A DNA stretch of 21,985 nt from Streptococcus mitis. Lineage in GTDB: Bacteria; Bacillota; Bacilli; Lactobacillales; Streptococcaceae. The stretch's first letter is position 1, and every line of letters starts with the position of its first letter. Where the stretch lies: assembly GCA_001914195.1 (NCBI GenBank), contig MKYF01000005.1, positions 1 to 21,985 on the forward strand, given 5' to 3'. The notes under the pieces are model-generated. The model was not told where the DNA came from and made no database searches. It worked only from the letters and a program-made list of their open reading frames with translations. Positions 6,687 to 14,174 of the stretch are shown piece by piece. The position numbers and the translations under genes are program-made.

Positions 6687-8663
6687 ATGTCAAATCTATC
6701 TGTTAATGCAATTCGTTTCCTAGGTATTGACGCTATCAACAAAGCCAACTCAGGTCACCCAGGTGTGGTTATGGGAGCGGCTCCGATGGCTTATAGCCTC
6801 TTTACAAAACAACTTCGTATCAATCCAGCTCAACCAAACTGGATTAATCGCGACCGCTTTATTCTTTCAGCAGGCCATGGTTCAATGCTTCTTTATGCCC
6901 TTCTTCACCTTTCTGGTTTTGAAGATGTCAGCATGGATGAGATTAAGAGCTTCCGTCAGTGGGGTTCAAAAACACCAGGTCACCCAGAATTTGGCCATAC
7001 AGCAGGGATTGATGCTACCACAGGTCCTCTAGGTCAAGGGATCTCAACTGCTACTGGTTTTGCCCAAGCAGAACGTTTTTTGGCAGCCAAATATAATCGT
7101 GAAGGCTACAATATCTTTGACCACTATACTTACGTTATCTGTGGGGACGGAGATTTGATGGAAGGTGTCTCAAGTGAGGCGGCTTCATACGCAGGCTTGC
7201 AAAAACTAGACAAGTTGGTTGTTCTTTATGATTCAAATGACATCAACTTGGATGGTGAGACAAAGGATTCCTTTACAGAAAGTGTTCGTGACCGTTACAA
7301 TGCCTACGGTTGGCACACTGCCTTAGTTGAAGATGGAACAGACTTGGAAGCCATCCATGCTGCTATCGAAGCAGCTAAAGCTTCAGGCAAGCCATCTTTG
7401 ATTGAAGTGAAGACTGTTATTGGATACGGTTCTCCAAATAAACAGGGAACTAATGCCGTACACGGTGCTCCTCTTGGAGCAGATGAAACTGCAGCTACTC
7501 GTCAAGCTCTCGGTTGGGACTACGAGCCGTTTGAAATCCCAGAACAAGTATATGCTGATTTCAAAGAACATGTTGCAGACCGTGGCGCATTAGCTTATCA
7601 AACTTGGACTAAATTAGTTGCTGATTATAAAGAAGCTCACCCAGAATTGGCTGCAGAAGTAGAAGCCATTATTGATGGACGCGATCCAGTTGAAGTGACT
7701 CCAGCAGACTTCCCAGCATTAGAAAATGGCTTCTCTCAAGCAACTCGTAATTCAAGCCAAGATGCCTTGAATGTTGTGGCAGCTAAGTTACCAACCTTCC
7801 TAGGTGGATCAGCTGACCTAGCTCATTCAAATATGACTTACATCAAAACAGATGGACTTCAAGACGATGCTAATCGCTTGAACCGTAACATTCAGTTTGG
7901 TGTTCGTGAATTTGCTATGGGAACGATCTTGAACGGGATGTCTCTTCATGGTGGACTTCGTGTATACGGTGGAACTTTCTTCGTCTTCTCTGACTATGTG
8001 AAGGCAGCTGTCCGCTTGTCAGCCTTGCAAGGACTTCCTGTGACTTATGTCTTTACCCACGATTCTATTGCAGTTGGGGAAGACGGTCCGACTCACGAAC
8101 CAGTTGAGCACTTAGCAGGTCTTCGTGCTATGCCAAATCTAAATGTTTTCCGTCCAGCAGATGCGCGTGAAACGCAAGCAGCTTGGTACCTTGCAGTGAC
8201 AAGTGAGAAAACACCAACTGCCCTTGTCTTGACACGCCAAAATTTGACTGTCGAAGAGGGAACAGACTTTGACAAGGTTGCAAAAGGTGCCTATGTTGTC
8301 TATGAAAATGCAGCAGACTTTGATACCATCTTGATTGCGACAGGTTCAGAGGTTAATCTTGCTGTCTCAGCTGCCAAAGAATTGGCTAGTCAAGGCGCAA
8401 AAGTCCGCGTAGTCAGCATGCCATCTACAGATGTCTTTGATAAACAAGATACAGCATACAAGGAAGAAATCCTTCCAGATGCAGTTCGCTGTCGTGTTGC
8501 AGTCGAGATGGGTGCAACTCAAAACTGGTACAAATATGTTGGTCTCGATGGTGCCGTTCTCGGTATTGATACCTTCGGAGCCTCTGCCCCAGCACCAAAA
8601 GTATTGGCAGAATATGGCTTTACAGTTGAAAATCTTGTAAAAGTCGTTCAAAACTTGAAATAA
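6687..8663 (+). CDS. tkt: Transketolase
   Basis: Transketolase moves two-carbon ketol units between sugar phosphates in the non-oxidative pentose phosphate pathway, with thiamine diphosphate and a divalent metal. The 658 residues cover the whole enzyme. HPG (24-26) and GHGSML (63-68) are substrate and cofactor contacts. GDGDLMEG (153-160) through the Asn at about 184 (SNDI) is the thiamine diphosphate/metal motif. The second half has the Pyr domain with DSIAVGEDGPTHEPVEHL and RPAD. AAGGAAA before ATG 6687 is a good ribosome binding site. In pneumococcus this tkt sits at the end of the ascorbate-use (ula) locus; here it stands alone with its own promoter and terminator, so it serves general pentose metabolism. 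Confidence 0.98.
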   Translation: MSNLSVNAIRFLGIDAINKANSGHPGVVMGAAPMAYSLFTKQLRINPAQPNWINRDRFILSAGHGSMLLYALLHLSGFEDVSMDEIKSFRQWGSKTPGHPEFGHTAGIDATTGPLGQGISTATGFAQAERFLAAKYNREGYNIFDHYTYVICGDGDLMEGVSSEAASYAGLQKLDKLVVLYDSNDINLDGETKDSFTESVRDRYNAYGWHTALVEDGTDLEAIHAAIEAAKASGKPSLIEVKTVIGYGSPNKQGTNAVHGAPLGADETAATRQALGWDYEPFEIPEQVYADFKEHVADRGALAYQTWTKLVADYKEAHPELAAEVEAIIDGRDPVEVTPADFPALENGFSQATRNSSQDALNVVAAKLPTFLGGSADLAHSNMTYIKTDGLQDDANRLNRNIQFGVREFAMGTILNGMSLHGGLRVYGGTFFVFSDYVKAAVRLSALQGLPVTYVFTHDSIAVGEDGPTHEPVEHLAGLRAMPNLNVFRPADARETQAAWYLAVTSEKTPTALVLTRQNLTVEEGTDFDKVAKGAYVVYENAADFDTILIATGSEVNLAVSAAKELASQGAKVRVVSMPSTDVFDKQDTAYKEEILPDAVRCRVAVEMGATQNWYKYVGLDGAVLGIDTFGASAPAPKVLAEYGFTVENLVKVVQNLK

Positions 8664-8667
8664 TCCT

Positions 8668-8697
8668 AAAAATCAGGGCGTAAGCTCTGGTTTTTTC
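8668..8697 (+). terminator. Terminator after tkt
   Basis: AAAATCAGGGC, loop gtaa, GCTCTGGTTTTTT: a stem with one G-U pair followed by a T-run. Confidence 0.85.
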
Positions 8698-8721
8698 TTA
8701 CTAGAAAAGTAAGGTACAATC

Positions 8722-8750
8722 TTGTAAAAGTAACTGAAATTTGATATAGT
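8722..8750 (+). promoter_or_regulatory. Promoter of the yajC operon
   Basis: -35 TTGTAA (8722-8727), 17-bp spacer, -10 TATAGT (8745-8750) with extended TGa (8742-8744). Confidence 0.75.
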
Positions 8751-8780
8751 AGTCCTATGTAAAAGACAAAGGAGAATATA

Positions 8781-9080
8781 ATGGAATCACAATATACATT
8801 TTTAATCATTCTTGTGGCTATGGTGGGCTTGATGTTCTTTACGCAACGCTCTCAAAAGAAACAAGCACAAAAGCGTATGGAAAGCTTGAATAAATTACAA
8901 AAAGGCTATGAAGTGATTACAATCGGTGGACTTTATGGAACAGTCGATGAAGTAGATACAGAAAAGAAAACAATTGTTCTTGATGTAGATGGAGTTTACT
9001 TGACTTTTGAACTAGCTGCTATCAAGACCGTATTGCCGCTGAAAGAAACAGCTTCACTCGAAGGCGCAATTGAAAAATAA
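8781..9080 (+). CDS. yajC: Preprotein translocase accessory subunit YajC
   Basis: YajC is a small bitopic membrane protein associated with SecDF/YidC. This one has 99 residues: one membrane helix at residues 5-21 (YTFLIILVAMVGLMFFT), a basic segment RSQKKQAQKRMESL, then a small beta domain beginning LQKGYEVITIGGLYGTV, the conserved YajC core. GGAG at 8771-8774 precedes ATG 8781. Streptococci generally lack SecDF, so its partner here is unclear. It leads a three-gene unit with a tyrosine phosphatase and a MORN protein, with no terminator of quality between them. Confidence 0.95.
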   Translation: MESQYTFLIILVAMVGLMFFTQRSQKKQAQKRMESLNKLQKGYEVITIGGLYGTVDEVDTEKKTIVLDVDGVYLTFELAAIKTVLPLKETASLEGAIEK

Positions 9081-9126
9081 GACGAGATCACGAACTCCCG
9101 TTTTTCTATAAAAGAAAGGAAATGGG

Positions 9127-9570
9127 ATGAAAAAATTAGTATTTGTCTGTCTGGGAAATATTTGCCGCAGCCCTATGGCCGAGTTTGTGATGAAATCGAT
9201 GACAGATAACTACGAAATCCAAAGTCGAGCGACTTCCTCTTGGGAACATGGCAATCCGATTCATAAGGGAACTCAGGGGGTTTTTCAAGAGTATGATATT
9301 CCTTATGACAGAGGCAAAACATCGCTTCAGATTAGTAAGGAAGATTTTGAAGCCTTTGATTATATTATCGGAATGGACGCTTCAAATGTTTCGGATCTAC
9401 GTCAGATGTGTCCAGTAGACTGTCAAGATAAGATTTACTCATTTGCATCTGAAAGTGTTCCAGATCCTTGGTATACAGGAGATTTTGAGGAAACCTATCA
9501 GCGTGTTCAAGCAGGTTGTCAAGCTTGGTTAGAACGTTTAGAAAAGGAGAGTGAAGGTGGAAAATCTTAA
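9127..9570 (+). CDS. Low-molecular-weight protein tyrosine phosphatase
   Basis: A cytoplasmic phosphatase that removes phosphate from tyrosine through a cysteinyl-phosphate. The P-loop C8-LGNIC-R14-S15 gives the C-x5-R signature, with Cys8 as nucleophile and Arg14 binding phosphate. Asp113 in VPDPWY is the general acid, and the aromatic pair after it lines the active-site mouth. The 147 residues are typical. AAAGGAAA precedes ATG 9127. The pneumococcal homologue (Spd1837 in D39, as I recall) has been linked to tyrosine phosphorylation in the capsule system, so CpsD-like kinases are possible substrates; that is inference for this strain. Its 3' end overlaps the MORN gene by 14 bp, which implies coupled translation. 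Confidence 0.93.
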   Translation: MKKLVFVCLGNICRSPMAEFVMKSMTDNYEIQSRATSSWEHGNPIHKGTQGVFQEYDIPYDRGKTSLQISKEDFEAFDYIIGMDASNVSDLRQMCPVDCQDKIYSFASESVPDPWYTGDFEETYQRVQAGCQAWLERLEKESEGGKS

Positions 9571-9967
9571 GAATTTTTACGAAAAGTATCATGTCTATCT
9601 GACTCGTCCACGTTTAGAGCTTTTGGCAGTAGTTACCATTGTTTTCTGTGCTGTACTCGTCTTTTTTCTAAATATTCCCGGAAAAGGTGTTCTAAAGCTT
9701 GATAATGGAACGATTGTTTACGATGGCAGTCTTGTCCGTGGTAAAATGAATGGCCAAGGAACCATCACCTTCCAAAATGGAGACCAATATACAGGTGGTT
9801 TCAACAATGGAGCCTTCAACGGAAAAGGTACCTTTCAATCTAAAGAAGGCTGGACCTACGAAGGTGATTTTGTAAATGGTCAGGCTGAAGGGAAAGGGAA
9901 ACTAACAACAGAACAAGAAGTCGTTTATGAAGGGACTTTTAAACAAGGTGTTTTTCAACAAAAATAA
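9557..9967 (+). CDS. Membrane-anchored MORN-repeat protein
   Basis: A 136-residue protein with a single membrane helix at about residues 20-40 (LLAVVTIVFCAVLVFFLNI) after a short charged N-terminus. About three to four MORN units follow in the form YxGxxxxGxxxGxG: YDGSLVRGKMNGQG, YTGGFNNGAFNGKG, YEGDFVNGQAEGKG and a shorter YEGTFKQG. With the basic residues before the helix, the repeats are predicted outside the membrane. MORN repeats are mostly known as beta scaffolds; the job of this bacterial version is unknown to me. GTG 9557 is preferred because AGGAG (9545-9549) is seven bases upstream; GTG 9551 directly abuts the ribosome binding site. Co-translation with the phosphatase and transcription with yajC suggest an envelope role. 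Confidence 0.88.
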   Translation: MENLKNFYEKYHVYLTRPRLELLAVVTIVFCAVLVFFLNIPGKGVLKLDNGTIVYDGSLVRGKMNGQGTITFQNGDQYTGGFNNGAFNGKGTFQSKEGWTYEGDFVNGQAEGKGKLTTEQEVVYEGTFKQGVFQQK

Positions 9968-9969
9968 AG

Positions 9970-9992
9970 CCTCCTTATCAAAGGAGGTATTG
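9970..9992 (+). terminator. Weak hairpin terminator after the MORN gene
   Basis: CCTCCTT, loop atca, AAGGAGG, then tattgtt. The 7-bp GC-rich stem is perfect but the T-tract is poor. Confidence 0.55.
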
Positions 9993-10005
9993 TTAGAATG
10001 TTTAA

Positions 10006-10017
10006 GTAAGCGCTTAC
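10006..10017 (+). promoter_or_regulatory. cre (CcpA) site upstream of adhE
   Basis: GTAAGCGCTTAC is a perfect 12-bp palindrome and contains the AANCGNTT core of catabolite response elements. It lies about 165 bp before the adhE -35, so it would act at a distance or by looping. It could also relate to the end of the upstream operon. Confidence 0.65.
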
Positions 10018-10054
10018 CTGCAAATCCCTTTCTTTCCAAGTCTCTCTTCCAAGC

Positions 10055-10099
10055 AAGTTTGTGAAATAAAAAAATATTTGAAATAAATTTCACAAACTT
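10055..10099 (+). repeat. Wide inverted repeat with Rex-like half-sites, upstream of adhE
   Basis: AAGTTTGTGAAAT (10055-10067) and ATTTCACAAACTT (10087-10099) are perfect 13-bp inverted arms separated by 19 bp. Each arm holds TTGTGAAAT, half of the Rex operator TTGTGAA-N4-TTCACAA, but too far apart for one ordinary site. They point toward each other. Confidence 0.75.
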
Positions 10100-10132
10100 C
10101 AAAGATAAAACTTGATAAGAAAAGAAAATGAG

Positions 10133-10173
10133 AAACATTTCACAAGAGTTTAAAAATTCTTTGTGAAATGTTT
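10133..10173 (+). repeat. Second wide inverted repeat, half-sites in the opposite order
   Basis: AAACATTTCACAA (10133-10145) and TTGTGAAATGTTT (10161-10173) are perfect 13-bp arms around a 15-bp spacer. The core half-sites are those of the previous repeat but turned outward. Confidence 0.75.
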
Positions 10174-10182
10174 ATGAAACTG

Positions 10183-10211
10183 TTTACAAAGTTGAAATAA
10201 TGCGTTATAAT
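10183..10211 (+). promoter_or_regulatory. adhE promoter
   Basis: -35 TTTACA (10183-10188), 17-bp spacer, -10 TATAAT (10206-10211). The -35 lies within TATGAAAC-t-GTTTACAA, a further imperfect palindrome of the same half-site type. Confidence 0.85.
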
Positions 10212-10215
10212 AAAC

Positions 10216-10233
10216 TTGTGAAAAAATTAACAA
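10216..10233 (+). promoter_or_regulatory. Rex operator at the adhE transcription start
   Basis: TTGTGAAAAAATTAACAA fits the Rex consensus TTGTGAA-W4-TTCACAA with one change in the right arm. It starts five bases after the -10, so Rex bound in the NAD-rich state would block transcription, and a high NADH level would relieve it. Confidence 0.8.
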
Positions 10234-10267
10234 AGGATATCGATCCTTGAAAGCTATGGAGGAAAAT

Positions 10268-12919
10268 ATGGCTGATAAAAAAACTGTGACACCAGAGGAA
10301 AAGAAACTCGCTGCTGAAAAGCATGTTGATGGATTGGTGCAAAAAGCTCTAGTTGCCCTTGAGGAAATGCGTAAACTCGATCAAGAACAGGTCGACTACA
10401 TCGTTGCCAAAGCATCAGTAGCAGCTTTGGATGCCCACGGAGAATTGGCTTTACATGCCTTTGAAGAAACAGGACGTGGTGTATTTGAAGACAAAGCAAC
10501 TAAGAACTTGTTTGCTTGTGAACACGTAGTAAACAACATGCGCCATACTAAAACAGTTGGCGTTATCGAAGAAGACGATGTAACAGGTTTGACTCTTATC
10601 GCTGAACCGGTTGGTGTTGTCTGTGGTATTACTCCTACAACAAACCCAACATCAACAGCAATCTTCAAATCATTGATTTCATTGAAGACACGTAACCCAA
10701 TCGTCTTTGCCTTCCATCCATCAGCACAAGAATCATCTGCTCATGCAGCTCGTATCGTCCGCGATGCAGCTATCGCAGCTGGTGCTCCTGAAAACTGTGT
10801 GCAATGGATTACTCAACCATCTATGGAAGCAACAAGTGCCCTTATGAACCACGAAGGTGTTGCGACAATCCTTGCAACAGGTGGTAATGCCATGGTTAAG
10901 GCTGCGTACTCATGTGGTAAACCAGCTCTTGGGGTAGGTGCCGGAAACGTTCCAGCTTATGTTGAAAAATCAGCAAACATTCGTCAAGCAGCACACGATA
11001 TCGTCATGTCTAAATCATTTGATAATGGTATGGTCTGTGCTTCAGAGCAAGCGGTTATCATTGATAAAGAAATTTACGATGAATTTGTAGCAGAGTTCAA
11101 ATCATATCACACTTACTTTGTAAACAAAAAAGAAAAAGCACTTCTTGAAGAATTCTGCTTCGGCGTGAAAGCAAACAGCAAAAACTGTGCTGGTGCAAAA
11201 TTGAACGCTGACATCGTTGGTAAACCAGCAACTTGGATTGCAGAACAAGCGGGATTTACAGTTCCAGAAGGAACAAACATTCTTGCTGCAGAATGTAAAG
11301 AAGTTGGTGAAAATGAGCCATTGACTCGTGAAAAATTGTCACCAGTTATCGCAGTTTTGAAATCTGAAAACCGTGAAGATGGTATTGCCAAAGCTCGTCA
11401 AATGGTTGAATTTAACGGTCTTGGACACTCAGCAGCTATCCACACAGCTGACGAAGAATTGACTAAAGAATTTGGTAAAGCTGTTAAAGCTATTCGTGTT
11501 ATCTGTAACTCACCTTCTACTTTCGGTGGTATCGGGGACGTTTACAATGCCTTCTTGCCATCATTGACACTTGGATGTGGTTCTTACGGACGCAACTCAG
11601 TTGGGGATAACGTTAGTGCCATTAACCTCTTGAATATCAAAAAAGTCGGAAGACGGAGAAATAACATGCAATGGATGAAACTTCCTTCAAAAACATACTT
11701 TGAACGTGATTCAATTCAATACCTTCAAAAATGTCGTGACGTTGAACGTGTCATGATCGTTACTGACCATGCCATGGTAGAGCTTGGTTTCCTTGATCGT
11801 ATCATCGAACAACTTGATCTTCGTCGCAATAAGGTTGTTTACCAAATCTTTGCTGATGTAGAACCAGATCCAGATATCACAACTGTAAACCGTGGTACTG
11901 AGATTATGCGTGCTTTCAAACCAGATACAATCATCGCTCTCGGTGGTGGATCTCCAATGGATGCTGCTAAAGTAATGTGGCTCTTCTACGAACAACCAGA
12001 AGTAGACTTCCGAGACCTTGTTCAAAAATTCATGGATATCCGTAAACGTGCCTTCAAATTCCCATTGCTTGGTAAGAAGACTAAATTCATCGCAATCCCA
12101 ACAACATCTGGTACAGGATCTGAAGTAACACCATTTGCCGTTATCTCTGATAAAGCAAACAACCGTAAATACCCAATCGCGGACTACTCATTGACACCAA
12201 CTGTGGCAATCGTAGACCCTGCCTTGGTATTGACAGTTCCTGGATTTGTTGCTGCGGACACTGGTATGGACGTATTGACCCACGCGACTGAAGCTTACGT
12301 ATCACAAATGGCTAGCGACTACACTGACGGTCTTGCACTTCAAGCAATCAAACTTGTATTCGAAAACCTTGAAAGCTCAGTTAAGAATGCAGACTTCCAC
12401 TCACGTGAGAAAATGCATAACGCTTCAACAATCGCTGGTATGGCCTTTGCCAATGCCTTCCTAGGTATTTCTCACTCAATGGCTCATAAGATTGGTGCGC
12501 AATTCCACACAATCCACGGTCGTACTAATGCTATCTTGCTTCCATACGTTATCCGTTACAACGGTACACGTCCAGCTAAGACAGCAACATGGCCTAAGTA
12601 CAACTACTACCGTGCAGATGAAAAATACCAAGATATCGCACGCATGCTTGGACTTCCAGCTTCTACTCCAGAAGAAGGTGTGGAATCTTACGCAAAAGCT
12701 GTCTACGAACTTGGTGAGCGCGTAGGTATCCAAATGAACTTCAAAGCACAAGGAATTGATGAAAAAGAATGGAAAGAACATTCACGTGAATTGGCCTTCC
12801 TTGCTTATGAAGATCAATGTTCGCCTGCAAATCCACGCCTTCCAATGGTTGACCATATGCAAGAAATCATCGAAGATTCTTACTATGGCTACAAAGAAAG
12901 ACCAGGACGCCGTAAATAA
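10268..12919 (+). CDS. adhE: Bifunctional acetaldehyde-CoA / alcohol dehydrogenase
   Basis: AdhE reduces acetyl-CoA to acetaldehyde and then ethanol, consuming two NADH in mixed-acid fermentation; family members form long filaments called spirosomes. The N-terminal ALDH-like half (residues 1 to about 440) has its catalytic Cys257 in DNGMVCASEQ and a nucleotide-binding region near LATGGNAMV (202-210). After the linker (about 450) comes the iron-dependent ADH half with the GGGSPMDAAK nucleotide motif, an Asp in the VAADTGMD region and His residues in SHSMAHKIGAQFH and HGRTN for iron. ATG 10268 (883 residues, full length) is chosen because GGAGG at 10258-10262 is correctly spaced; the upstream in-frame codon at 10247 is not. 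It is monocistronic, with cre- and Rex-type sites upstream and a strong terminator. Confidence 0.98.
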   Translation: MADKKTVTPEEKKLAAEKHVDGLVQKALVALEEMRKLDQEQVDYIVAKASVAALDAHGELALHAFEETGRGVFEDKATKNLFACEHVVNNMRHTKTVGVIEEDDVTGLTLIAEPVGVVCGITPTTNPTSTAIFKSLISLKTRNPIVFAFHPSAQESSAHAARIVRDAAIAAGAPENCVQWITQPSMEATSALMNHEGVATILATGGNAMVKAAYSCGKPALGVGAGNVPAYVEKSANIRQAAHDIVMSKSFDNGMVCASEQAVIIDKEIYDEFVAEFKSYHTYFVNKKEKALLEEFCFGVKANSKNCAGAKLNADIVGKPATWIAEQAGFTVPEGTNILAAECKEVGENEPLTREKLSPVIAVLKSENREDGIAKARQMVEFNGLGHSAAIHTADEELTKEFGKAVKAIRVICNSPSTFGGIGDVYNAFLPSLTLGCGSYGRNSVGDNVSAINLLNIKKVGRRRNNMQWMKLPSKTYFERDSIQYLQKCRDVERVMIVTDHAMVELGFLDRIIEQLDLRRNKVVYQIFADVEPDPDITTVNRGTEIMRAFKPDTIIALGGGSPMDAAKVMWLFYEQPEVDFRDLVQKFMDIRKRAFKFPLLGKKTKFIAIPTTSGTGSEVTPFAVISDKANNRKYPIADYSLTPTVAIVDPALVLTVPGFVAADTGMDVLTHATEAYVSQMASDYTDGLALQAIKLVFENLESSVKNADFHSREKMHNASTIAGMAFANAFLGISHSMAHKIGAQFHTIHGRTNAILLPYVIRYNGTRPAKTATWPKYNYYRADEKYQDIARMLGLPASTPEEGVESYAKAVYELGERVGIQMNFKAQGIDEKEWKEHSRELAFLAYEDQCSPANPRLPMVDHMQEIIEDSYYGYKERPGRRK

Positions 12920-12933
12920 TTGTTATCAGCCTA

Positions 12934-12963
12934 GAGGCAGGAATTATCCTGTCTCTTTTTTTG
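12934..12963 (+). terminator. Terminator after adhE
   Basis: GAGGCAGGA, loop atta, TCCTGTCTC, followed by seven or more Ts: nine pairs with one G-U. Confidence 0.9.
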
Positions 12964-12989
12964 TAATTCTATTTGAAAAATGGTATAAT
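12961..12989 (+). promoter_or_regulatory. Promoter of the ComR-like regulator
   Basis: -35 TTGTAA (12961-12966), 17-bp spacer, -10 TATAAT (12984-12989) with extended TGg. A second TATAAT at 13023-13028 lacks a well-placed -35. The -35 lies in the T-tract of the adhE terminator. I see no GACA/TGTC palindrome here, so the regulator is probably expressed constitutively. Confidence 0.75.
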
Positions 12990-13042
12990 CATCGCATATA
13001 TTTATTTGAAAATCAAATCTTTTATAATCATGCGAGGGGCTA

Positions 13043-13963
13043 ATGAACAAGATAAATGAGTTAGGGGATAAAGTGCGACTTTTAAGAGAGGAAAAAGGAC
13101 TTAGTCGCCCAGTATTTTGTGGGGATGAGTCTGAATTATCAGTCCGTCAGTTGGTGCGAATCGAAAAAGGAGAATTTCGCCCGACGATAAAAACACTAGA
13201 ATATATTGCAGATAGATTAGAAATTCCATCCTACGTCTTGATGCCAGATTATAAGGAACTGCCTAAACGCTACCAAGAATTAAAGTACTTTCTTTTACAT
13301 CACCCTGACTACGGAGACAAGGAGTTGCAGGAACAAAAGGAAGAATATTTCGATGAGATTTTTGAGAATTTTTATGATGCTTTGCCACGTGATGAGAAGA
13401 TGATAGTGGATTGCCTTCAAGCTATAGATGCAGTGAGAGCGACTAGTAATTCCTTATACGGAAGTGGTGTGATTGAAGACGGTCTTCAAGATTTACTATC
13501 CAGAGATGTATATAAAGCCGAGGACTTGTTGAAATTGAGACTGTATTTCAACTGTCAGTTAATGGATGGTTTAAATGTGGGTGAGATAAAAGAATCTGAG
13601 CATGAAACTATTCTTTGTTTTCATGACAAATTAAGTTCTCAGGTTGATAAGATAGAGTTCGATTGTTTGGACTTACTTAGAGATTCCTTGTTAGCTTCTT
13701 TAGCTTGTATAGAAATTATGGGGCTGTTTCGTTATTTTAAGAGAGCAGTTGAAACCTTAAATAAAATAGGGCAGAAAACACGAGATTTTCAAAAACAACC
13801 GATTGTCTTGATGGTAGAATGGAAATATTATATTCAGACTGATTATGATACAGCAAAACAAAAGTATGAAGAAGCAAAAATGATGGCGAGGATGTTTGGC
13901 AATGAGAAGTTAATCGTTAGTTTAGATAATGAATGGAGCCAAGATTTAGAAAGGTATTGTTAA
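13043..13963 (+). CDS. ComR/ScuR-like RRNPP transcriptional regulator (HTH plus TPR)
   Basis: A 306-residue cytoplasmic regulator. Residues 7-62 form an XRE-type helix-turn-helix; ELSVRQLVRIEKGE (31-44) closely resembles the recognition-helix region of streptococcal ComR (as I recall, ELTVRQLIRIEKGE). Residues from about 75 to the end are alpha-helical and TPR-like, where relatives bind a short imported peptide. Length matches ComR, ScuR and SarF (about 300). GAGGGG at 13034-13039 supports ATG 13043. Directly downstream are a ComR-type palindromic promoter and an ABC transporter, the likely target. Mitis-group competence runs on ComCDE, so this is probably not the competence regulator. It could instead belong to another RRNPP branch (TprA/PlcR-like). 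No cognate peptide gene is evident, and in pneumococcus I recall different genes at this site. Confidence 0.85.
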   Translation: MNKINELGDKVRLLREEKGLSRPVFCGDESELSVRQLVRIEKGEFRPTIKTLEYIADRLEIPSYVLMPDYKELPKRYQELKYFLLHHPDYGDKELQEQKEEYFDEIFENFYDALPRDEKMIVDCLQAIDAVRATSNSLYGSGVIEDGLQDLLSRDVYKAEDLLKLRLYFNCQLMDGLNVGEIKESEHETILCFHDKLSSQVDKIEFDCLDLLRDSLLASLACIEIMGLFRYFKRAVETLNKIGQKTRDFQKQPIVLMVEWKYYIQTDYDTAKQKYEEAKMMARMFGNEKLIVSLDNEWSQDLERYC

Positions 13964-13977
13964 ATGCTTTATAGGAG

Positions 13978-13991
13978 TGACATTTCTGTCA
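13978..13991 (+). promoter_or_regulatory. ComR-box-like operator of the ABC transporter operon
   Basis: TGACA-tttc-TGTCA is a perfect 5-bp inverted repeat with the GACA/TGTC core of ComR boxes. A T-tract (TTTTTT, 14007-14012) and a -10 (TACAAT, 14015-14020) follow, the arrangement described for ComR-driven promoters. It starts 14 bp after the regulator's stop. Confidence 0.7.
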
Positions 13992-14020
13992 TTGAGGGAA
14001 TGCCGCTTTTTTGTTACAAT
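13992..14020 (+). promoter_or_regulatory. Promoter of the ABC transporter operon
   Basis: -35 TTGAGG (13992-13997) abuts the ComR-like palindrome, then a 17-bp spacer and -10 TACAAT (14015-14020). The start would be near 14027, giving a leader of about 148 bases. The weak -35 fits an activator-dependent promoter. Confidence 0.65.
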
Positions 14021-14034
14021 GAATTTTACTTGAT

Positions 14035-14143
14035 ATACATCCAGAAGCAAACTAGGCAATAGAGAGAAAACTCTAAGCTAGTAGGCCCGTAGGGGAAATC
14101 AGTGCTGATGTAACTTGAAGGATTTTCTGTAAGTAGGATGTAT
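14035..14143 (+). ncRNA. Candidate structured leader RNA before the ABC transporter
   Basis: By hand the leader folds into a closed three-way junction. The closing stem is ATACATCC (14035-14042) with GGATGTAT (14136-14143), a perfect 8 bp. Arm 1 is ACTAG (14051-14055) with CTAGT (14078-14082), capped by AGAG/CTCT. Arm 2 is GGGAAATC (14093-14100) with GATTTTCT (14121-14128), eight pairs including two G-U. A CCC-gta-GGG stretch (14086-14094) may form an alternative hairpin or touch the GGGGG ribosome binding site at 14165-14169. I recognise no known riboswitch class. No terminator hairpin lies between it and the gene, so any control would act on translation or RNA stability. Structure was not computed. 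Confidence 0.45.
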
Positions 14144-14174
14144 GGCGATAACGGTTTTAAACAAGGGGGAAAGA

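Noticed and set aside
10396..12781. Several frames of 80-105 codons antisense to adhE
   Set aside because: They are shadows of a codon-biased gene; none has a ribosome binding site or family features.
14104..14120. Hammerhead-like core (CTGATG followed by GAAG)
   Set aside because: The required CUGAUGA and GAAA boxes and the three flanking stems do not fit.
14142..14174. N-terminal extension of the ABC ATPase from ATG 14142
   Set aside because: No ribosome binding site, the codon is within the leader's closing stem, and ATG 14175 has a strong site.
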